From the NCBI GenBank assembly GCA_000622025.1, contig JHWU01000020.1:1-64000 (forward strand): DNA of 64,000 bases, given 5' to 3'. This document shows positions 45,885 through 56,034 of the stretch, piece by piece. The notes below the pieces were generated by a model. The model did not search any database, was not told the DNA's origin, and worked only from the letters and a program-made list of their open reading frames with translations. Source of the stretch: Lachnospiraceae bacterium AD3010 (GTDB lineage Bacteria > Bacillota > Clostridia > Lachnospirales > Lachnospiraceae). Within the stretch, counting starts at the first letter, position 1, and each line of letters opens with the position of its first letter. A program made the position numbers and the translations under genes.

Positions 45885-46478
45885 TTACTTAGAATAGAGC
45901 TCGACGATAGCCAGCTCATCAACGGGAACATCTATCTGATCCCTTGAAGGAAGCTCACTAACGGTACCCTTAAAGTTTTCGGGCTCTGCCGAAAGCCAGG
46001 CGGGAACCGCTCTGTCAGCCGTGTAATCAAGAATATCCTTGATGTGCTGTGAGGATCTTGCCTTCTCCCTTATCTCTACAACATCACCGGGCTTAACAGA
46101 ATATGAAGGAATGTTTATTGTCCTTCCGTTTACCGAGAATGCCTTGTGATCCACCATCTGACGAGCCTCGCGCCTTGTGCGTGCAAAGCCAAGACGGAAC
46201 ACTACGTTATCAAGCCTCTGTTCAAGAAGAACGAGGAGGTTTTCACCGGTCATTCCCTTCATGCGGTCAGCCTTCTTGTAATAATTTCTGAAAGGCTTCT
46301 CCAACACACCATATATAAATTTTGCCTTCTGCTTTTCGCGAAGCTGAAGTCCGTACTCACTTACCTTCCTGCTGGAACGGATAAGCTGTCTTGTTGATTT
46401 CTTGCTGTATCCCAAATATGCAGGCTCAAGACCAAGAGATCTGCATCTTTTAAGAACAGGTACTCTATTAACTGCCAT
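45885..46478 (-). CDS. rpsD: 30S ribosomal protein S4
   Basis: 197 residues. Primary 16S rRNA-binding protein. [17 protein letters not shown], the S4 domain ([20 protein letters not shown]) and [11 protein letters not shown] are standard. The ATG at 46478 is chosen over a longer frame to 46517. It lacks the N-terminal zinc cysteines found in some S4 forms. In other bacteria S4 represses this operon. Confidence 0.97.
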   Translation of the reverse strand: MAVNRVPVLKRCRSLGLEPAYLGYSKKSTRQLIRSSRKVSEYGLQLREKQKAKFIYGVLEKPFRNYYKKADRMKGMTGENLLVLLEQRLDNVVFRLGFARTRREARQMVDHKAFSVNGRTINIPSYSVKPGDVVEIREKARSSQHIKDILDYTADRAVPAWLSAEPENFKGTVSELPSRDQIDVPVDELAIVELYSK

Positions 46479-46482
46479 ATGC

Positions 46483-46884
46483 TTACACTCTCCTTCTCTT
46501 CGGCGGGCGGCATCCATTGTGCGGCACCGGAGTTACATCCTTAATACTTGTGATCTGAAGACCTGCTGCTGATAAAGCGCGGATAGCCGCTTCTCTTCCC
46601 GAGCCCGGTCCCTTGACCATTACGTCTACTGATTTAAGTCCATGTACGAGAGCTGCCTTGGTAGCTGTCTCTGCGGCTACCTGAGCTGCATACGGAGTAG
46701 ATTTCCTTGAACCTCTAAAACCAAGACCACCGGCACTTGCCCAGGCGAGGGCATTTCCTTCAGAATCAGTCAGAGTAACAATAGTGTTGTTGAAAGATGA
46801 CTGAATATGTGCCTGTCCGTGTTCAACGTTTTTCTTAACGCGCCTCTTTGTAGATTTTTTCGCGCCAGATTGCTGTTTAGCCAT
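46483..46884 (-). CDS. rpsK: 30S ribosomal protein S11
   Basis: 133 residues. Forms part of the platform near the mRNA exit. [27 protein letters not shown] and the C-terminal [15 protein letters not shown] are diagnostic. Ends 5 bp before the S4 start. Confidence 0.98.
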   Translation of the reverse strand: MAKQQSGAKKSTKRRVKKNVEHGQAHIQSSFNNTIVTLTDSEGNALAWASAGGLGFRGSRKSTPYAAQVAAETATKAALVHGLKSVDVMVKGPGSGREAAIRALSAAGLQITSIKDVTPVPHNGCRPPKRRRV

Positions 46885-46951
46885 TTAAAACTAACCTACT
46901 TTCTCTTATTCCTTGTTAATGTGGTACAATAAACTGCCGATCAAAGAAAAA

Positions 46952-47320
46952 TTACTTCTTCTTATTGGCAACTGTTCTTCTGGGACCTTTGCAAGTCCTG
47001 GCATTTGTCTTTGTCTTCTGACCACGACAGGGAAGGGACTTTCTGTGACGAACGCCTCTGTAGCATCCGATCTCTGTAAGTCTCTTGATGTCCATGGCAA
47101 CCTGACGACGAAGATCACCTTCGATGGTATACTCTTTTTCCAGAATATCACGGATCTTTGCAACTTCATCTTCCTTAAGATCCCTGACTCTGGTGTCAGG
47201 ATTGACGCCTGCCTTTGAAAGAATCTCATTCGAGCTGGATCTTCCAATACCATATATATAGGTAAGACCTATCTCGACTCTCTTCTCTCTCGGTAAATCA
47301 ACACCAGCGATACGAGCCAT
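46952..47320 (-). CDS. rpsM: 30S ribosomal protein S13
   Basis: 122 residues. Contacts the P-site tRNA and 50S bridge. [14 protein letters not shown] and [20 protein letters not shown] are diagnostic. The family start is ATG 47320; AGGAGG lies 12 bases upstream, closer to a GTG at 47329, so a three-residue longer form is possible. Confidence 0.97.
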   Translation of the reverse strand: MARIAGVDLPREKRVEIGLTYIYGIGRSSSNEILSKAGVNPDTRVRDLKEDEVAKIRDILEKEYTIEGDLRRQVAMDIKRLTEIGCYRGVRHRKSLPCRGQKTKTNARTCKGPRRTVANKKK

Positions 47321-47367
47321 TGTGAGCACTAACCTCCTTCTTTAAAATATAGTACACAAAAATCGCG

Positions 47368-47481
47368 TTATCCCTGCACCTGCTTGTGCTTGGGATTCTC
47401 GCAGATTATCCTTATCTTTCCTTTTCTCTTGATAACCTTGCACTTTTCGCACATAGGCTTTACTGAAGACCTGACCTTCAT
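47368..47481 (-). CDS. rpmJ: 50S ribosomal protein L36
   Basis: 37 residues read by hand: [14 protein letters not shown], then [18 protein letters not shown]. It has Cys11, Cys14 and Cys27 plus His, so it is the zinc-binding form. It lies between infA and rpsM, its usual place, and follows an internal promoter. Confidence 0.97.
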   Translation of the reverse strand: MKVRSSVKPMCEKCKVIKRKGKIRIICENPKHKQVQG

Positions 47482-47572
47482 TTCGATGCCGCTCCTTCCT
47501 TATTACAATACACACCGCTAAATAAGCGGCTCTTACACATCTTTGATGCGTTTCTTGCGAAAGCCGAGTGGT

Positions 47573-47602
47573 ATTATATCACTTAAGTATACTACCATGC
47601 AA
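47573..47602 (-). promoter_or_regulatory. Internal promoter between infA and rpmJ
   Basis: On the minus strand TTGCAT (47597-47602), an 18-bp spacer and a perfect TATAAT (47573-47578). It would drive rpmJ-rpsM-rpsK-rpsD-rpoA-rplQ apart from the S10/spc promoter. A CCGC/GCGG hairpin follows at about 47517-47529. Confidence 0.8.
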
Positions 47603-47622
47603 GAAGTTTTTCGGGGGAGAAC

Positions 47623-47841
47623 CTATTTATCCCGCCAGATTATCCTGCCCTTTGAAAGATCATAGGGAGACATCTCTATGGTTACCTTGTCCCCCGGGAG
47701 GATACGGATGAAGTTCATCCTGAGCTTACCGCTTATGTGGGCAAGCACCTGGTGCCCGTTCTCCAGCTCCACCTGAAACATTGCATTGGGGAGCTTCTCT
47801 ACTACTTTTCCTTCAATTTCTATTACATCTGCTTTCGACAT
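47623..47841 (-). CDS. infA: Translation initiation factor IF-1
   Basis: 72 residues, one OB fold. [29 protein letters not shown] and YDLSKGRI are diagnostic. It follows adk directly by 22 bp; the map gene that normally sits between them is absent. Confidence 0.98.
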   Translation of the reverse strand: MSKADVIEIEGKVVEKLPNAMFQVELENGHQVLAHISGKLRMNFIRILPGDKVTIEMSPYDLSKGRIIWRDK

Positions 47842-47863
47842 ATTTCCTCGTCACTTAAACCGG

Positions 47864-48502
47864 TTACAGTATTCCAACTATAGCCTCAAAAACTTCATCG
47901 GGATCCTTTGTTCCGTCGACCGTGTGCAGTACTCCGGCCTTTGTATAATAATCAATGAGTGGCTGGGTCTGCTCATGATATACACCGAGACGCTTCTTCA
48001 CCGTTTCAGGCTTGTCATCGTCACGGAGCACAAGCTCGGATCCACATTTATCGCAGATACCGTCCTTCGCCGGCTTCAGATACTCCAGATGATATGTGGC
48101 GCCGCATTTTAAGCAGGCGCGTCTTCCGGACATTCTGTTAATGATATTTTCATCCGGAACATCCACATCGATCGCAAAGTCCACCTTTTCACCAAGCTTT
48201 TCCAGCTCTTTAGTCAGAACCTCTGCCTGGGGGATGGTCCTTGGAAAGCCGTCCAGCACATAACCATTCCTGCAATCCGGATCTGCTACTCTGTCAAGAA
48301 GGATCCTTACGGTGAGCTCATCGGGAACAAGCTGTCCCTCATCCATATACTTCTTCGCTTCTTTTCCCAGTTCCGTTCCGTTCTTTATATTTGCACGGAA
48401 GATATCTCCGGTGGAGATATGGGGAATACCATACTTTTCAGCGATCCTTTTAGCCTGTGTTCCTTTGCCCGCTCCGGGCGCTCCCAGCATGATTATCTTC
48501 AT
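47864..48502 (-). CDS. adk: Adenylate kinase, zinc-lid form
   Basis: 212 residues. P-loop [14 protein letters not shown]-binding [10 protein letters not shown] and DGFPRT are present. The lid contains CLKCG and CDKCG, the four zinc Cys of Gram-positive enzymes. It follows secY with 54 bp between, which contain a dispersed repeat A. Confidence 0.98.
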   Translation of the reverse strand: MKIIMLGAPGAGKGTQAKRIAEKYGIPHISTGDIFRANIKNGTELGKEAKKYMDEGQLVPDELTVRILLDRVADPDCRNGYVLDGFPRTIPQAEVLTKELEKLGEKVDFAIDVDVPDENIINRMSGRRACLKCGATYHLEYLKPAKDGICDKCGSELVLRDDDKPETVKKRLGVYHEQTQPLIDYYTKAGVLHTVDGTKDPDEVFEAIVGIL

Positions 48503-48523
48503 ATGTGTTTCCTTCCTTTCAGA

Positions 48524-48548
48524 AAGATCCTTCGCTGCACTCAGGACA
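48524..48548 (+). repeat. Dispersed palindrome family A, copy 10, inside the spc operon
   Basis: 25-bp shortened copy (AAGATCCTTCGCTGCACTCA, then GGACA) in the 54-bp adk-secY gap. Insertion in a strongly expressed operon suggests it does not block transcription. Confidence 0.75.
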
Positions 48549-48556
48549 GCAATAAA

Positions 48557-49888
48557 CTATGCCAAAAATCCCTTATAGCTTCTAACAAGCATCCTGGATT
48601 CGATCTGCTTCAGTGTCTCAAGGATAACGCCTACGATAATGATAAGGCTGGTTCCTCCGAATGACACATTCGCTCCGAAAAATCCGTTAAAGAAGATGGG
48701 GATGACCGCAACGATCACCAGCCCGACTGCTCCGATGAATATTATGTAGTTCAGTATATTCGTAAGATAATCATTGGTGGGCTTTCCGGGACGTATACCG
48801 GGAATAAAGCCGCCCTGCTTCTTTAAGTTGTCCGAAACCTCCAGAGGATTGAATGTAATGGAGGTATAGAAGTAGGCAAAAAATACCACCAGGACTATGT
48901 ATATCAGAAGCCCAATGCTGTATACGGGAGCTGCCGGGTTACACCAGTTGCCCGAATTAAGGAGTCTTAAGATCTGCCCTCCCAGATTTGAACCTGCCTG
49001 TATTCCGAAGAGCTGGCAGATTACAATGGGGAACTGCATTATGGAGGATGCAAAGATCACGGGGATAACTCCGCTGGTATTAACCTTAAGAGGAATACTG
49101 CTCTGGGTTCCACCCACCATTTTCCTTCCGGCTACCTTTCTGGCGTACTGAACCGGGATCCTTCTCTCTGCACCGTTAAGAAGCACGGTGAGCACAACTG
49201 TTCCGAGAATGACCGCAAGTATAATAACTGCAGCAAGGATCGCCATCAGCACCTTTCCGTCCATATAATTGGAACGGATGAACATATCCCACAGAGAGGA
49301 CATATCCTGAGGCAGTCTCGAAATGATATTTATGGTCAGCACTATGGAGATACCGTTTCCCACTCCCTTTTCCGTGATCTGTTCTCCAAACCACATCAGG
49401 AGTGCGGAACCTCCCGTAAGACCCGTAACGATCATGATCCCGATAAGCCACGGGTTCATGTTCTCTTCCATAAGACCCTGATTGTAGAAGCCAATGGCCA
49501 TGGCCGATGACTCCAGGATCGAAAGACCTATGGTCACATAACGGGTTATGGATATCAGAACCTTACGTCCTTCCTGTCCATCCCGCTGTTTTTCCTCAAG
49601 ATAAGGAATGGCTATGGTTAAAAGCTCGATAATGATCGATGAAGTAATATAGGGTGTGATGTTCAATGCAAAGATCGACATGTTCTCAAAGGAACCGCCT
49701 GTAAAAGCATTGAAGAATCCGAAATTGTCTCCTGTGAGGTTTGCAAACCACTGGGAGAAGTATTCACGGTTCACACCCGGTATCGGAAGCTGACAGCCAA
49801 GCCTTATAAGAAACAGTATCAATAAAGTATATAAAATCCTGTCCCTGATATCCTTGATCTTAAAGGCATTGCGTACTGATTCAAGCAT
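48557..49888 (-). CDS. secY: Preprotein translocase subunit SecY
   Basis: 443 residues, ten membrane helices, the channel for Sec export and membrane insertion. LIRLGCQLPIPGVN, the GIGNGIS-like GVGNGISIV and QSSIPLKVNTSGVIPVIF are diagnostic. Start overlaps the rplO stop (TGATG), so translation is coupled. Confidence 0.98.
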   Translation of the reverse strand: MLESVRNAFKIKDIRDRILYTLLILFLIRLGCQLPIPGVNREYFSQWFANLTGDNFGFFNAFTGGSFENMSIFALNITPYITSSIIIELLTIAIPYLEEKQRDGQEGRKVLISITRYVTIGLSILESSAMAIGFYNQGLMEENMNPWLIGIMIVTGLTGGSALLMWFGEQITEKGVGNGISIVLTINIISRLPQDMSSLWDMFIRSNYMDGKVLMAILAAVIILAVILGTVVLTVLLNGAERRIPVQYARKVAGRKMVGGTQSSIPLKVNTSGVIPVIFASSIMQFPIVICQLFGIQAGSNLGGQILRLLNSGNWCNPAAPVYSIGLLIYIVLVVFFAYFYTSITFNPLEVSDNLKKQGGFIPGIRPGKPTNDYLTNILNYIIFIGAVGLVIVAVIPIFFNGFFGANVSFGGTSLIIIVGVILETLKQIESRMLVRSYKGFLA

Positions 49889-50331
49889 CAGATCACCTCA
49901 GCTTTCCCACCTGCAGCCTCAATTTTTGTCTTAGCTGTCTCAGAAAATGCGTTTGCCTTAACAGTCAGCTTCTTTGTGATCTCTCCGTTTCCGAGTACCT
50001 TGAGTCCGTCATATGTATCCTTTATGATGCCTCTTTCGATAAGGTCCTCGCTTACTACTGTATCGCCGTCCTCGTAATAGTGCTCAAGAGTACTTAAGTT
50101 AATGGCAACTATATGCTTTCTGTTGATATTCTTGAAACCACGCTTGGGGATCCTTCTGTAAAGGGGCATCTGTCCGCCTTCAAATCCGATCCTGGGTGCT
50201 CCTGAACGTGCCTTCTGACCCTTATGTCCGTAGCCTGCGGTCTTTCCGTTTCCGGAAGCATGTCCGCGGCCCTTACGGAAATTATTCTTATGCTTGGCAC
50301 AGGGAGCAGGTTTTAAATTATTTAATTCCAT
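49888..50331 (-). CDS. rplO: 50S ribosomal protein L15
   Basis: 147 residues. A glycine-rich N-terminal arm ([20 protein letters not shown]) reaches into 23S rRNA, followed by [18 protein letters not shown]. Immediately follows rpmD and overlaps secY by one base. Confidence 0.98.
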   Translation of the reverse strand: MELNNLKPAPCAKHKNNFRKGRGHASGNGKTAGYGHKGQKARSGAPRIGFEGGQMPLYRRIPKRGFKNINRKHIVAINLSTLEHYYEDGDTVVSEDLIERGIIKDTYDGLKVLGNGEITKKLTVKANAFSETAKTKIEAAGGKAEVI

Positions 50332-50514
50332 TTATATTTCCTCCACTTTTACCATGTGCTTTACTGCATTGCACATTCCGCGTACTGCCTCATTATCCGG
50401 CAGCTCAACGAATTTATTTGTCCTCCGGAGTCCCATAGCCTCAACTGTAGCCTTATGCTTCGGAATGGCACCGATAGGAGATTTTATAAGTGTTACCTTT
50501 AATTTTCCTGACAT
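50332..50514 (-). CDS. rpmD: 50S ribosomal protein L30
   Basis: 60 residues, normal size. KVTLIKSPIGAIPKHKATVE and GLRRTNKFVE are diagnostic. Between rpsE and rplO in standard spc order. Confidence 0.98.
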   Translation of the reverse strand: MSGKLKVTLIKSPIGAIPKHKATVEAMGLRRTNKFVELPDNEAVRGMCNAVKHMVKVEEI

Positions 50515-50527
50515 TTTGACTGCCTCC

Positions 50528-51037
50528 TTAAGCCATTACTTCTTCTACGGTCTTTCCGCGAAGTCTGGCCACCTCTTCAGGTGTCTTAATCTGGGAAAGT
50601 GCGTTGATGGCTGCTAGAACCACGTTCTGCTTGTTGTTTGATCCCAGCGACTTTGTACGGATATTCCTGATCCCTGCAAGTTCGCAGACTATACGTGCGG
50701 GACCTCCTGCGATGATACCGGTTCCTTCGGGAGCCTTCTTCAGAAGAATGGATGCTCCACCGAATTTTCCGATAAAGTCATACGTGATAGATCCGTTGTC
50801 GTCGATCGCTACATCTATAAGCTTCTTTGCTGCGTCTTCCTTACCCTTGCGGATAGCTTCGGGAATTTCCGCTGCCTTTCCGAGGCCGACACCAACGTGT
50901 CCGTTACGGTCGCCCAGAACCACAAGTGCCGTAAAACGCATATTACGTCCGCCCTTTACAACCTTGGTGACCCTTTTAATGGTTACCACCTTATCTTCCA
51001 GCTCAAGGCTGTTTGCATCAATAATGCTGTGCTTCAT
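50528..51037 (-). CDS. rpsE: 30S ribosomal protein S5
   Basis: 169 residues. Binds near the mRNA entry and affects accuracy. [36 protein letters not shown] and [11 protein letters not shown] are diagnostic. Site of spectinomycin response in other species. Confidence 0.98.
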   Translation of the reverse strand: MKHSIIDANSLELEDKVVTIKRVTKVVKGGRNMRFTALVVLGDRNGHVGVGLGKAAEIPEAIRKGKEDAAKKLIDVAIDDNGSITYDFIGKFGGASILLKKAPEGTGIIAGGPARIVCELAGIRNIRTKSLGSNNKQNVVLAAINALSQIKTPEEVARLRGKTVEEVMA

Positions 51038-51054
51038 TGTCTTCTCCTTCCTCC

Positions 51055-51423
51055 TTAGAATTTGAGTCCCTCTTCTCTGGCAGCATCTGCAAGAGCCTTA
51101 ACCTTGCCCTGGTAGATAAAGCCGCCTCTGTCGAAGACAACTTCCTTGATGCCTTTGTCCAATGTTCTCTTTGCGATAACCGTTCCCAGATACTTCGCCG
51201 CTTCCACGTCGTCTGTATACTTGAGTTCGCTTCTCACTGCCTTCTCGGTTGTGGACGCTGCAACCAGCGTATTTGCCGTATCGTCATCTATAACCTGTGC
51301 ATACATATGCTTATTGCTTCTGAATACCGAGAGCCTGGGCCTTGATGAAGTACCACTCAGAGTCTTGCGTATCTTCATATGTTTTTTTGCACGAACGTCT
51401 GATCTCTTTTTCTTACTGACCAT
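51055..51423 (-). CDS. rplR: 50S ribosomal protein L18
   Basis: 122 residues; binds 5S r[21 protein letters not shown] and [20 protein letters not shown] are diagnostic. The start [15 protein letters not shown] follows AGGAGG. Confidence 0.98.
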   Translation of the reverse strand: MVSKKKRSDVRAKKHMKIRKTLSGTSSRPRLSVFRSNKHMYAQVIDDDTANTLVAASTTEKAVRSELKYTDDVEAAKYLGTVIAKRTLDKGIKEVVFDRGGFIYQGKVKALADAAREEGLKF

Positions 51424-51441
51424 TCCAAGTGTCCTCCTTAA

Positions 51442-51981
51442 TTACTTCTTACCGGCCTTGCCGACCTTACGTCTTATTCTCTCGTCTGTATACTTGATAC
51501 CCTTACCCTTATAAGGCTCAGGCTTCTTCTTTTCCCTGATGACAGCTGCATACTGTCCTACCTTTTCCTTATCGATACCGCTTACCTCGATCTTATTGTC
51601 GGTAACCTTTGTCTCGATTCCTTCAGGGTCTTCCATTTCCACAGGATGTGAATAACCAAGCGTAAGCGTAAGCTTCTTTCCCTGCTTTGCCGCCCTGTAT
51701 CCTACGCCGTTTATCTCCAGTGTCTTTGTATATCCCTCAGTAACACCTACAACCATATTGTTAACCAGTGCCCTTGTAAGACCGTGGAGTGCTCTTGTTT
51801 CCTTCTCATCATTGGGACGCTCAACCTTTAACTCTCCGTTTTCCTGCTTGATCGTTATAACCGAAGGAAGAGTTCTTGATAAGGTACCTTTGGGTCCCTT
51901 TACAGTCACCTTGTTATTTTCTGCTACCTCAACGGTTACTCCGCCGGGGATCGCGATAGGCATTTTTCCGATTCGTGACAT
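51442..51981 (-). CDS. rplF: 50S ribosomal protein L6
   Basis: 179 residues. [18 protein letters not shown] and [21 protein letters not shown] are diagnostic. The start is ATG 51981, behind AAGGAGCGGGC. The frame stays open upstream to 52041 through repeat B2 and would add 20 residues (MSKNIADVF...). That extension has no ribosome site and is not part of L6 in other species. Confidence 0.97.
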   Translation of the reverse strand: MSRIGKMPIAIPGGVTVEVAENNKVTVKGPKGTLSRTLPSVITIKQENGELKVERPNDEKETRALHGLTRALVNNMVVGVTEGYTKTLEINGVGYRAAKQGKKLTLTLGYSHPVEMEDPEGIETKVTDNKIEVSGIDKEKVGQYAAVIREKKKPEPYKGKGIKYTDERIRRKVGKAGKK

Positions 51982-52011
51982 GCCCGCTCCTTTCCTTTTT
52001 TCAACCATATC

Positions 52012-52080
52012 CGCAAAAACATCTGCGATATTTTTGCTCATTGGTAAACGAATATTAGCTTCGCAAATATTCGTTTACCA
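52012..52080. repeat. Hairpin repeat family B, copy 2, at the rpsH-rplF junction
   Basis: GCAAAAACATC (52013-52023) pairs with GATATTTTTGC (52027-52037). A perfect 15-bp stem TGGTAAACGAATATT (52042-52056) pairs with 52066-52080 and covers the rpsH stop codon. Same layout as copy 1 after tuf, although the second stem has a different sequence in part. Confidence 0.8.
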
Positions 52081-52476
52081 CACAAATGCTAATACTTCGC
52101 CGCCGACGTTGAGCTCACGCGCCTTCTTATCTGTTATGACTCCTTCGTTTGTAGAAAGAATCGCGATACCAAGACCGCCGAGAACTCTGGGAAGCTTTTC
52201 CTTTCCGGCATAAACACGGAGTCCGGGCTTACTGATCCTCTTTAATCCCGAGATAACCCTTGTGTTCTTGTCGTCAGCGTACTTTAATGTGATCCTTATA
52301 TCCTTGAAGTTTCCGTTCTCTACGAGATCGTACTTCTTTACATAACCCTCATCCACAAGGATGTCTGCTATAGCAAGCTTCATCTTGGATGAAGGGATGT
52401 CAACTGTATCATGTTTTGCAGTATTTGCATTACGGATTCTGGTAAGCATATCTGCAATAGGGTCATTTGTTGTCAT
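52075..52476 (-). CDS. rpsH: 30S ribosomal protein S8
   Basis: 133 residues. Central 16S binder. [14 protein letters not shown] and [20 protein letters not shown] are diagnostic. The ATG at 52476 follows AAAGGAG by nine bases. Its stop lies in repeat B2. Confidence 0.98.
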   Translation of the reverse strand: MTTNDPIADMLTRIRNANTAKHDTVDIPSSKMKLAIADILVDEGYVKKYDLVENGNFKDIRITLKYADDKNTRVISGLKRISKPGLRVYAGKEKLPRVLGGLGIAILSTNEGVITDKKARELNVGGEVLAFVW

Positions 52477-52510
52477 CGACACATACTCCTTTCCATAACC
52501 TTAGATCGAC

Positions 52511-52696
52511 TTACCAGGATGCCTTTTTAACACCCGGGATCTGTCCCTTATATGCCAGCTCTCTGAAGCAAACACGGCATATGCCGTATTTCCTTAAAAC
52601 TGCATGGGGACGACCGCAGATCCTGCAGCGTGTATATGCCCTTGTTGAGAACTTGGGCTTTCTCTGCTGCTTAAGCTTCATAGATAATTTAGCCAT
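52511..52696 (-). CDS. rpsN: 30S ribosomal protein S14, type Z
   Basis: 61 residues. The short zinc form, with CRICG and CRVCF. The start is [11 protein letters not shown] at 52696, behind AGGAGGAAC. Zinc-free paralogues exist in some Firmicutes; none is seen here. Confidence 0.98.
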   Translation of the reverse strand: MAKLSMKLKQQRKPKFSTRAYTRCRICGRPHAVLRKYGICRVCFRELAYKGQIPGVKKASW

Positions 52697-52709
52697 TGAA
52701 AGTTCCTCC

Positions 52710-53249
52710 TTATCTCGCAAAAGGCATATTGAAAAGCCTTAAAAGTTCTCTTGCCTCTTCATCGGTCTTTGCCGTAGTAACTACTATGATATCCATACCC
52801 CTTACCTTGTCGATCTTGTCATACTCGATCTCGGGGAAAATGAGCTGTTCTTTGATACCAAGGGCATAATTCCCTCTGCCGTCAAAAGAATCCGCACTCA
52901 CTCCACGGAAGTCACGCACTCTGGGAAGTGCCAGATTTACCAGGCGGTCAAGGAATTCGTACATTCTCTCGCCCCGCAGCGTAACCTTACAGCCGATCGG
53001 CATTCCTTCACGGATCTTGAAGTTTGCCACCGCCTTCTTTGCCTTTGTGACAACGGCCTTCTGTCCGGTAATGGTCTGCATATCAGCCACTGCGGAATCA
53101 AGAACCTTGGCATTGTCCTTTGCTTCTCCGACGCCCATGTTGACTACGATCTTGACGAGCTTCGGAACCTGCATTACGTTCTTATAGCCAAACTTCTTCG
53201 TCATTGCATCGACGATCTCTGTCTGGTACTGTTCTCTCAGTCTGCTCAA
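52710..53249 (-). CDS. rplE: 50S ribosomal protein L5
   Basis: 179 residues; binds 5S rRNA and contacts the P-site t[37 protein letters not shown] and [16 protein letters not shown] are diagnostic. Confidence 0.98.
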   Translation of the reverse strand: MSRLREQYQTEIVDAMTKKFGYKNVMQVPKLVKIVVNMGVGEAKDNAKVLDSAVADMQTITGQKAVVTKAKKAVANFKIREGMPIGCKVTLRGERMYEFLDRLVNLALPRVRDFRGVSADSFDGRGNYALGIKEQLIFPEIEYDKIDKVRGMDIIVVTTAKTDEEARELLRLFNMPFAR

Positions 53250-53268
53250 TGTTTCTTCCTCCTAAGCC

Positions 53269-53580
53269 TTAGTCAACTGCCTCGCCGGACTTGCGGTCAA
53301 AGCGGACCTTCTTTTCTCCGTCAACCCTGAAACCGATCCTGACAGGCTTACCCTTGTGCTCAAACATTACGTTACTTAAATCCAGGGCTGCTTCCCTGTG
53401 GACTATACCACCGTCCTGATTAGTCGCTGAGGGCTTCTCATGCTTAGCTATCATATTTACGCCTTCAACAACGACCTTTCTCTTTTTGTAATCAACGGAA
53501 ATGACCTTTCCGCTCTTACCCTTATCCTTACCGGCGATGACCTGAACATTATCGCCCTTCTTTATTCTCATTGTTGCCAT
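53269..53580 (-). CDS. rplX: 50S ribosomal protein L24
   Basis: 103 residues; early assembly protein with a KOW motif ([21 protein letters not shown]). The ATG at 53580 follows GGGAGG by six bases; a GTG two codons up is less likely. Confidence 0.98.
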   Translation of the reverse strand: MATMRIKKGDNVQVIAGKDKGKSGKVISVDYKKRKVVVEGVNMIAKHEKPSATNQDGGIVHREAALDLSNVMFEHKGKPVRIGFRVDGEKKVRFDRKSGEAVD

Positions 53581-53592
53581 ATGCACCCTCCC

Positions 53593-53961
53593 TTACAGTA
53601 CTTCCGGTGCAAGGGAAACTATCTTCATGAAGTGCTTGTCACGAAGCTCACGTGCAACCGGTCCAAAAATACGTGTTCCTCTGGGGGTTAAGTCCTCCTT
53701 GATGATGACAGCCGCATTGTCGTCGAAGCGGATATATGAGCCGTCCTTACGGCGGATGCTCTTAACCGTGCGTACTACAACAGCCTTTACTACATCACCT
53801 TTTTTAACAACTCCGCCGGGTGTTGCATCTTTGACAGTAGCAACAATGGTATCACCCACTCCGGCATATCTCCTCATTGAGCCGCCCATAACTCTGATGC
53901 AAAGGATTTCCTTAGCGCCGGTATTATCTGCGACTTTTAATCTGGTTTCCTGCTGTACCAT
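53593..53961 (-). CDS. rplN: 50S ribosomal protein L14
   Basis: 122 residues, normal. [19 protein letters not shown] and [20 protein letters not shown] are diagnostic. Forms an intersubunit bridge. Confidence 0.98.
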   Translation of the reverse strand: MVQQETRLKVADNTGAKEILCIRVMGGSMRRYAGVGDTIVATVKDATPGGVVKKGDVVKAVVVRTVKSIRRKDGSYIRFDDNAAVIIKEDLTPRGTRIFGPVARELRDKHFMKIVSLAPEVL

Positions 53962-53983
53962 GCTAAAACTCCTTTCACCTTAG

Positions 53984-54241
53984 TTACTTAGCTCTTTCGA
54001 TGATCTCGACAAGCCTCCATCTCTTTGTCTTGCTTAAGGGTCTTGTCTCCATAACCGTAACGGTATCACCGATATTGCATTCATTTTTTGCATCCTCAGC
54101 CTTAAGCTTGTAGGTTCTCTTTACTATCTTCTTGTAAAGCGGATGCCTTACGTTATCGACAACTGCAACCGTAATGGTCTTGTCCATTTTGTTGCTCGTA
54201 ACCTTTCCGGTACGCGTCTTTCTAAGATTTCTTTCTGACAT
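53984..54241 (-). CDS. rpsQ: 30S ribosomal protein S17
   Basis: 85 residues. OB-fold 16S binder. [19 protein letters not shown] and [18 protein letters not shown] are diagnostic. Confidence 0.98.
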   Translation of the reverse strand: MSERNLRKTRTGKVTSNKMDKTITVAVVDNVRHPLYKKIVKRTYKLKAEDAKNECNIGDTVTVMETRPLSKTKRWRLVEIIERAK

Positions 54242-54269
54242 AATTTTGGTCTCCTTAAATATCTTCAGC

Positions 54270-54476
54270 TCAGGACTTTGCCGCGCTCTCTGTCAATACA
54301 GTCTGTATCCTGGCAATGTTCTTTCTTACTTCCTTTATTCTGCTGGTGTTATCAAGCTGATTTGTTGCATTCTGGAACCTTAAATTGAAGAGCTCCTTCT
54401 TTGCTGCCGTCAAAGCTTCACCGAGCTCGGAAACCGATTTATCTCTTAATTCCTTAACGTAATTATCAGTTTTCAT
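54270..54476 (-). CDS. rpmC: 50S ribosomal protein L29
   Basis: 68 residues, two helices at the tunnel exit. [20 protein letters not shown] and [20 protein letters not shown] are diagnostic. Overlaps the rplP stop by one base. Confidence 0.98.
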   Translation of the reverse strand: MKTDNYVKELRDKSVSELGEALTAAKKELFNLRFQNATNQLDNTSRIKEVRKNIARIQTVLTESAAKS

Positions 54477-54922
54477 CAGATGTCACCGCCTTTTAATTTA
54501 ACCTGTTCAAGAAGGTCGTCCTTGCTAACGATCTTGCACTTGCAGGGAAGCTTGTGGGATGCAAGACGAAGTGCTTCCCTTGCAGTATCCTCGGGAACCC
54601 CTGCTATCTCGAACATAACGCGTCCGGGCTTTACTACAGCTACCCAGTAGTCAACAGCGCCTTTTCCGGAACCCATTCGGGTTTCAGCGGGCTTTGCCGT
54701 TACCGGCTTGTCGGGGAAAATCTTTATCCAGACTTTTCCGCCACGCTTCACATATCTTGTCATAGCGACACGGGCTGCCTCAATCTGATTTGAGCGGACC
54801 CATACAGGCTCGAGAGCTACTATTCCGAACTCTCCGTATGTTATTGTATTGCCGCTGTTTGCTTTTCCTTTAAGGGAACCACGCATCTGCTTACGATGCT
54901 TAACTCTCTTCGGCATTAACAT
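54476..54922 (-). CDS. rplP: 50S ribosomal protein L16
   Basis: 148 residues. [19 protein letters not shown] and [20 protein letters not shown] are diagnostic. The start MLMPKR at 54922 is set by GGGAGAG; a start at 54916 would give the common MPKR form. Overlaps the rpsC stop (TAATG). Confidence 0.98.
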   Translation of the reverse strand: MLMPKRVKHRKQMRGSLKGKANSGNTITYGEFGIVALEPVWVRSNQIEAARVAMTRYVKRGGKVWIKIFPDKPVTAKPAETRMGSGKGAVDYWVAVVKPGRVMFEIAGVPEDTAREALRLASHKLPCKCKIVSKDDLLEQVKLKGGDI

Positions 54923-55602
54923 TACTGATCTCTCCCTTCTCTACCGGCAGCAGCTCCTGCTTCCTGTTTATTCTTACCGGGAAGGATCTCACCCTTGTAG
55001 ATCCATACCTTTACGCCTACCTTACCGTATGTGGTATCAGCCTCGGCAAATCCATAGTCTATATCAGCCCTTAAGGTCTGAAGAGGGATGGTTCCCTCAG
55101 AATAGAACTCTCTGCGGGCGATGTCAGCACCGCCTAAGCGGCCTGAAACTGAAGCCTTGATACCCTTTGCGCCGTTCTTTATCGTCCTCTGCATTGCAGA
55201 CTTCATGGCGCGGCGGAAAGAAACACGGTTCTCAAGCTGCTGTGCGATATTTTCCGCAACAAGCTGAGCATCCAGATCGGGGCGCTTTATCTGCCTGATC
55301 TCTATATCAATATTCTTTCCTGTCTTCCTCTGAAGAATAGCCTTTGTCTTCTCGATATCCTTACCGCTCTTTCCGATAATGATACCGGGCTTTGAGGTAA
55401 ATACCGTTGCCCTTACCCTTCCGGCTGATCTCTCTATCTCTATCTTTGAAATACCTGCAGCATAGAGATTTCTCTTCAGGTAATCCCTGATCTTATAATC
55501 TTCCACAAGATAGTCCGCGAAATCACCTTCAGCGTACCATTTTGAATCCCAGTCTTTTATGACGCCTACTCTTAAGCCGTGGGGATTTACTTTCTGACCC
55601 AT
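54922..55602 (-). CDS. rpsC: 30S ribosomal protein S3
   Basis: 226 residues. [20 protein letters not shown], the KH domain motif [13 protein letters not shown] and the C-terminal [12 protein letters not shown] are diagnostic. Forms the mRNA entry with S4 and S5. The tail is Ala/Gly/Arg rich. Confidence 0.98.
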   Translation of the reverse strand: MGQKVNPHGLRVGVIKDWDSKWYAEGDFADYLVEDYKIRDYLKRNLYAAGISKIEIERSAGRVRATVFTSKPGIIIGKSGKDIEKTKAILQRKTGKNIDIEIRQIKRPDLDAQLVAENIAQQLENRVSFRRAMKSAMQRTIKNGAKGIKASVSGRLGGADIARREFYSEGTIPLQTLRADIDYGFAEADTTYGKVGVKVWIYKGEILPGKNKQEAGAAAGREGRDQ

Positions 55603-55617
55603 TCTGTCGAACCTCCC

Positions 55618-56007
55618 TTACTTTTTCTCATCAAGTACAACATTCAGATGACACATTCTCTTCTCTATCCTGTAAGCCCTGCCCTGTGCCCTGGGCTGTA
55701 TCCTCTTCATTATGGGGCCCGGGGTCGCATAGCACTCGGCTATGTAGAGATCGCTTTTGTTCAGTCCGTTGTTGTTCTCGGCGTTTGCTGCTGCGGATTC
55801 CAGAAGCTTCAGTATTACGCTTGAAGCATATCTCGGATTATATGTGAGGATTCCCTTTGCTTCTTCATAGCTCTTGCCGCGTACGGCATCAAGCACGAAG
55901 CAGGCCTTCTGTACCGATATCCTGGCGAAGGATAACTTTGCTGAAGGGCGGGTATCCTTATTTGCATTTCTTTCTCTTTTGATCTGGGAACGATGTCCTT
56001 TTGCCAT
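55618..56007 (-). CDS. rplV: 50S ribosomal protein L22
   Basis: 129 residues. ARISVQKACFVLDAVRGKS and the tunnel-lining loop KRIQPRAQGRAYRIEKR are diagnostic. The latter is a site linked to macrolide response in other species; no unusual change is obvious by eye. Confidence 0.98.
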   Translation of the reverse strand: MAKGHRSQIKRERNANKDTRPSAKLSFARISVQKACFVLDAVRGKSYEEAKGILTYNPRYASSVILKLLESAAANAENNNGLNKSDLYIAECYATPGPIMKRIQPRAQGRAYRIEKRMCHLNVVLDEKK

Positions 56008-56034
56008 CGGATCTAACCTCCTTTCAGTTTATCC

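Noticed and set aside
51982-52041. A 20-residue N-terminal extension of L6
   Set aside because: L6 starts at MSRIGKM with a good ribosome site; the extension comes from repeat B2. It is kept only as an observation.
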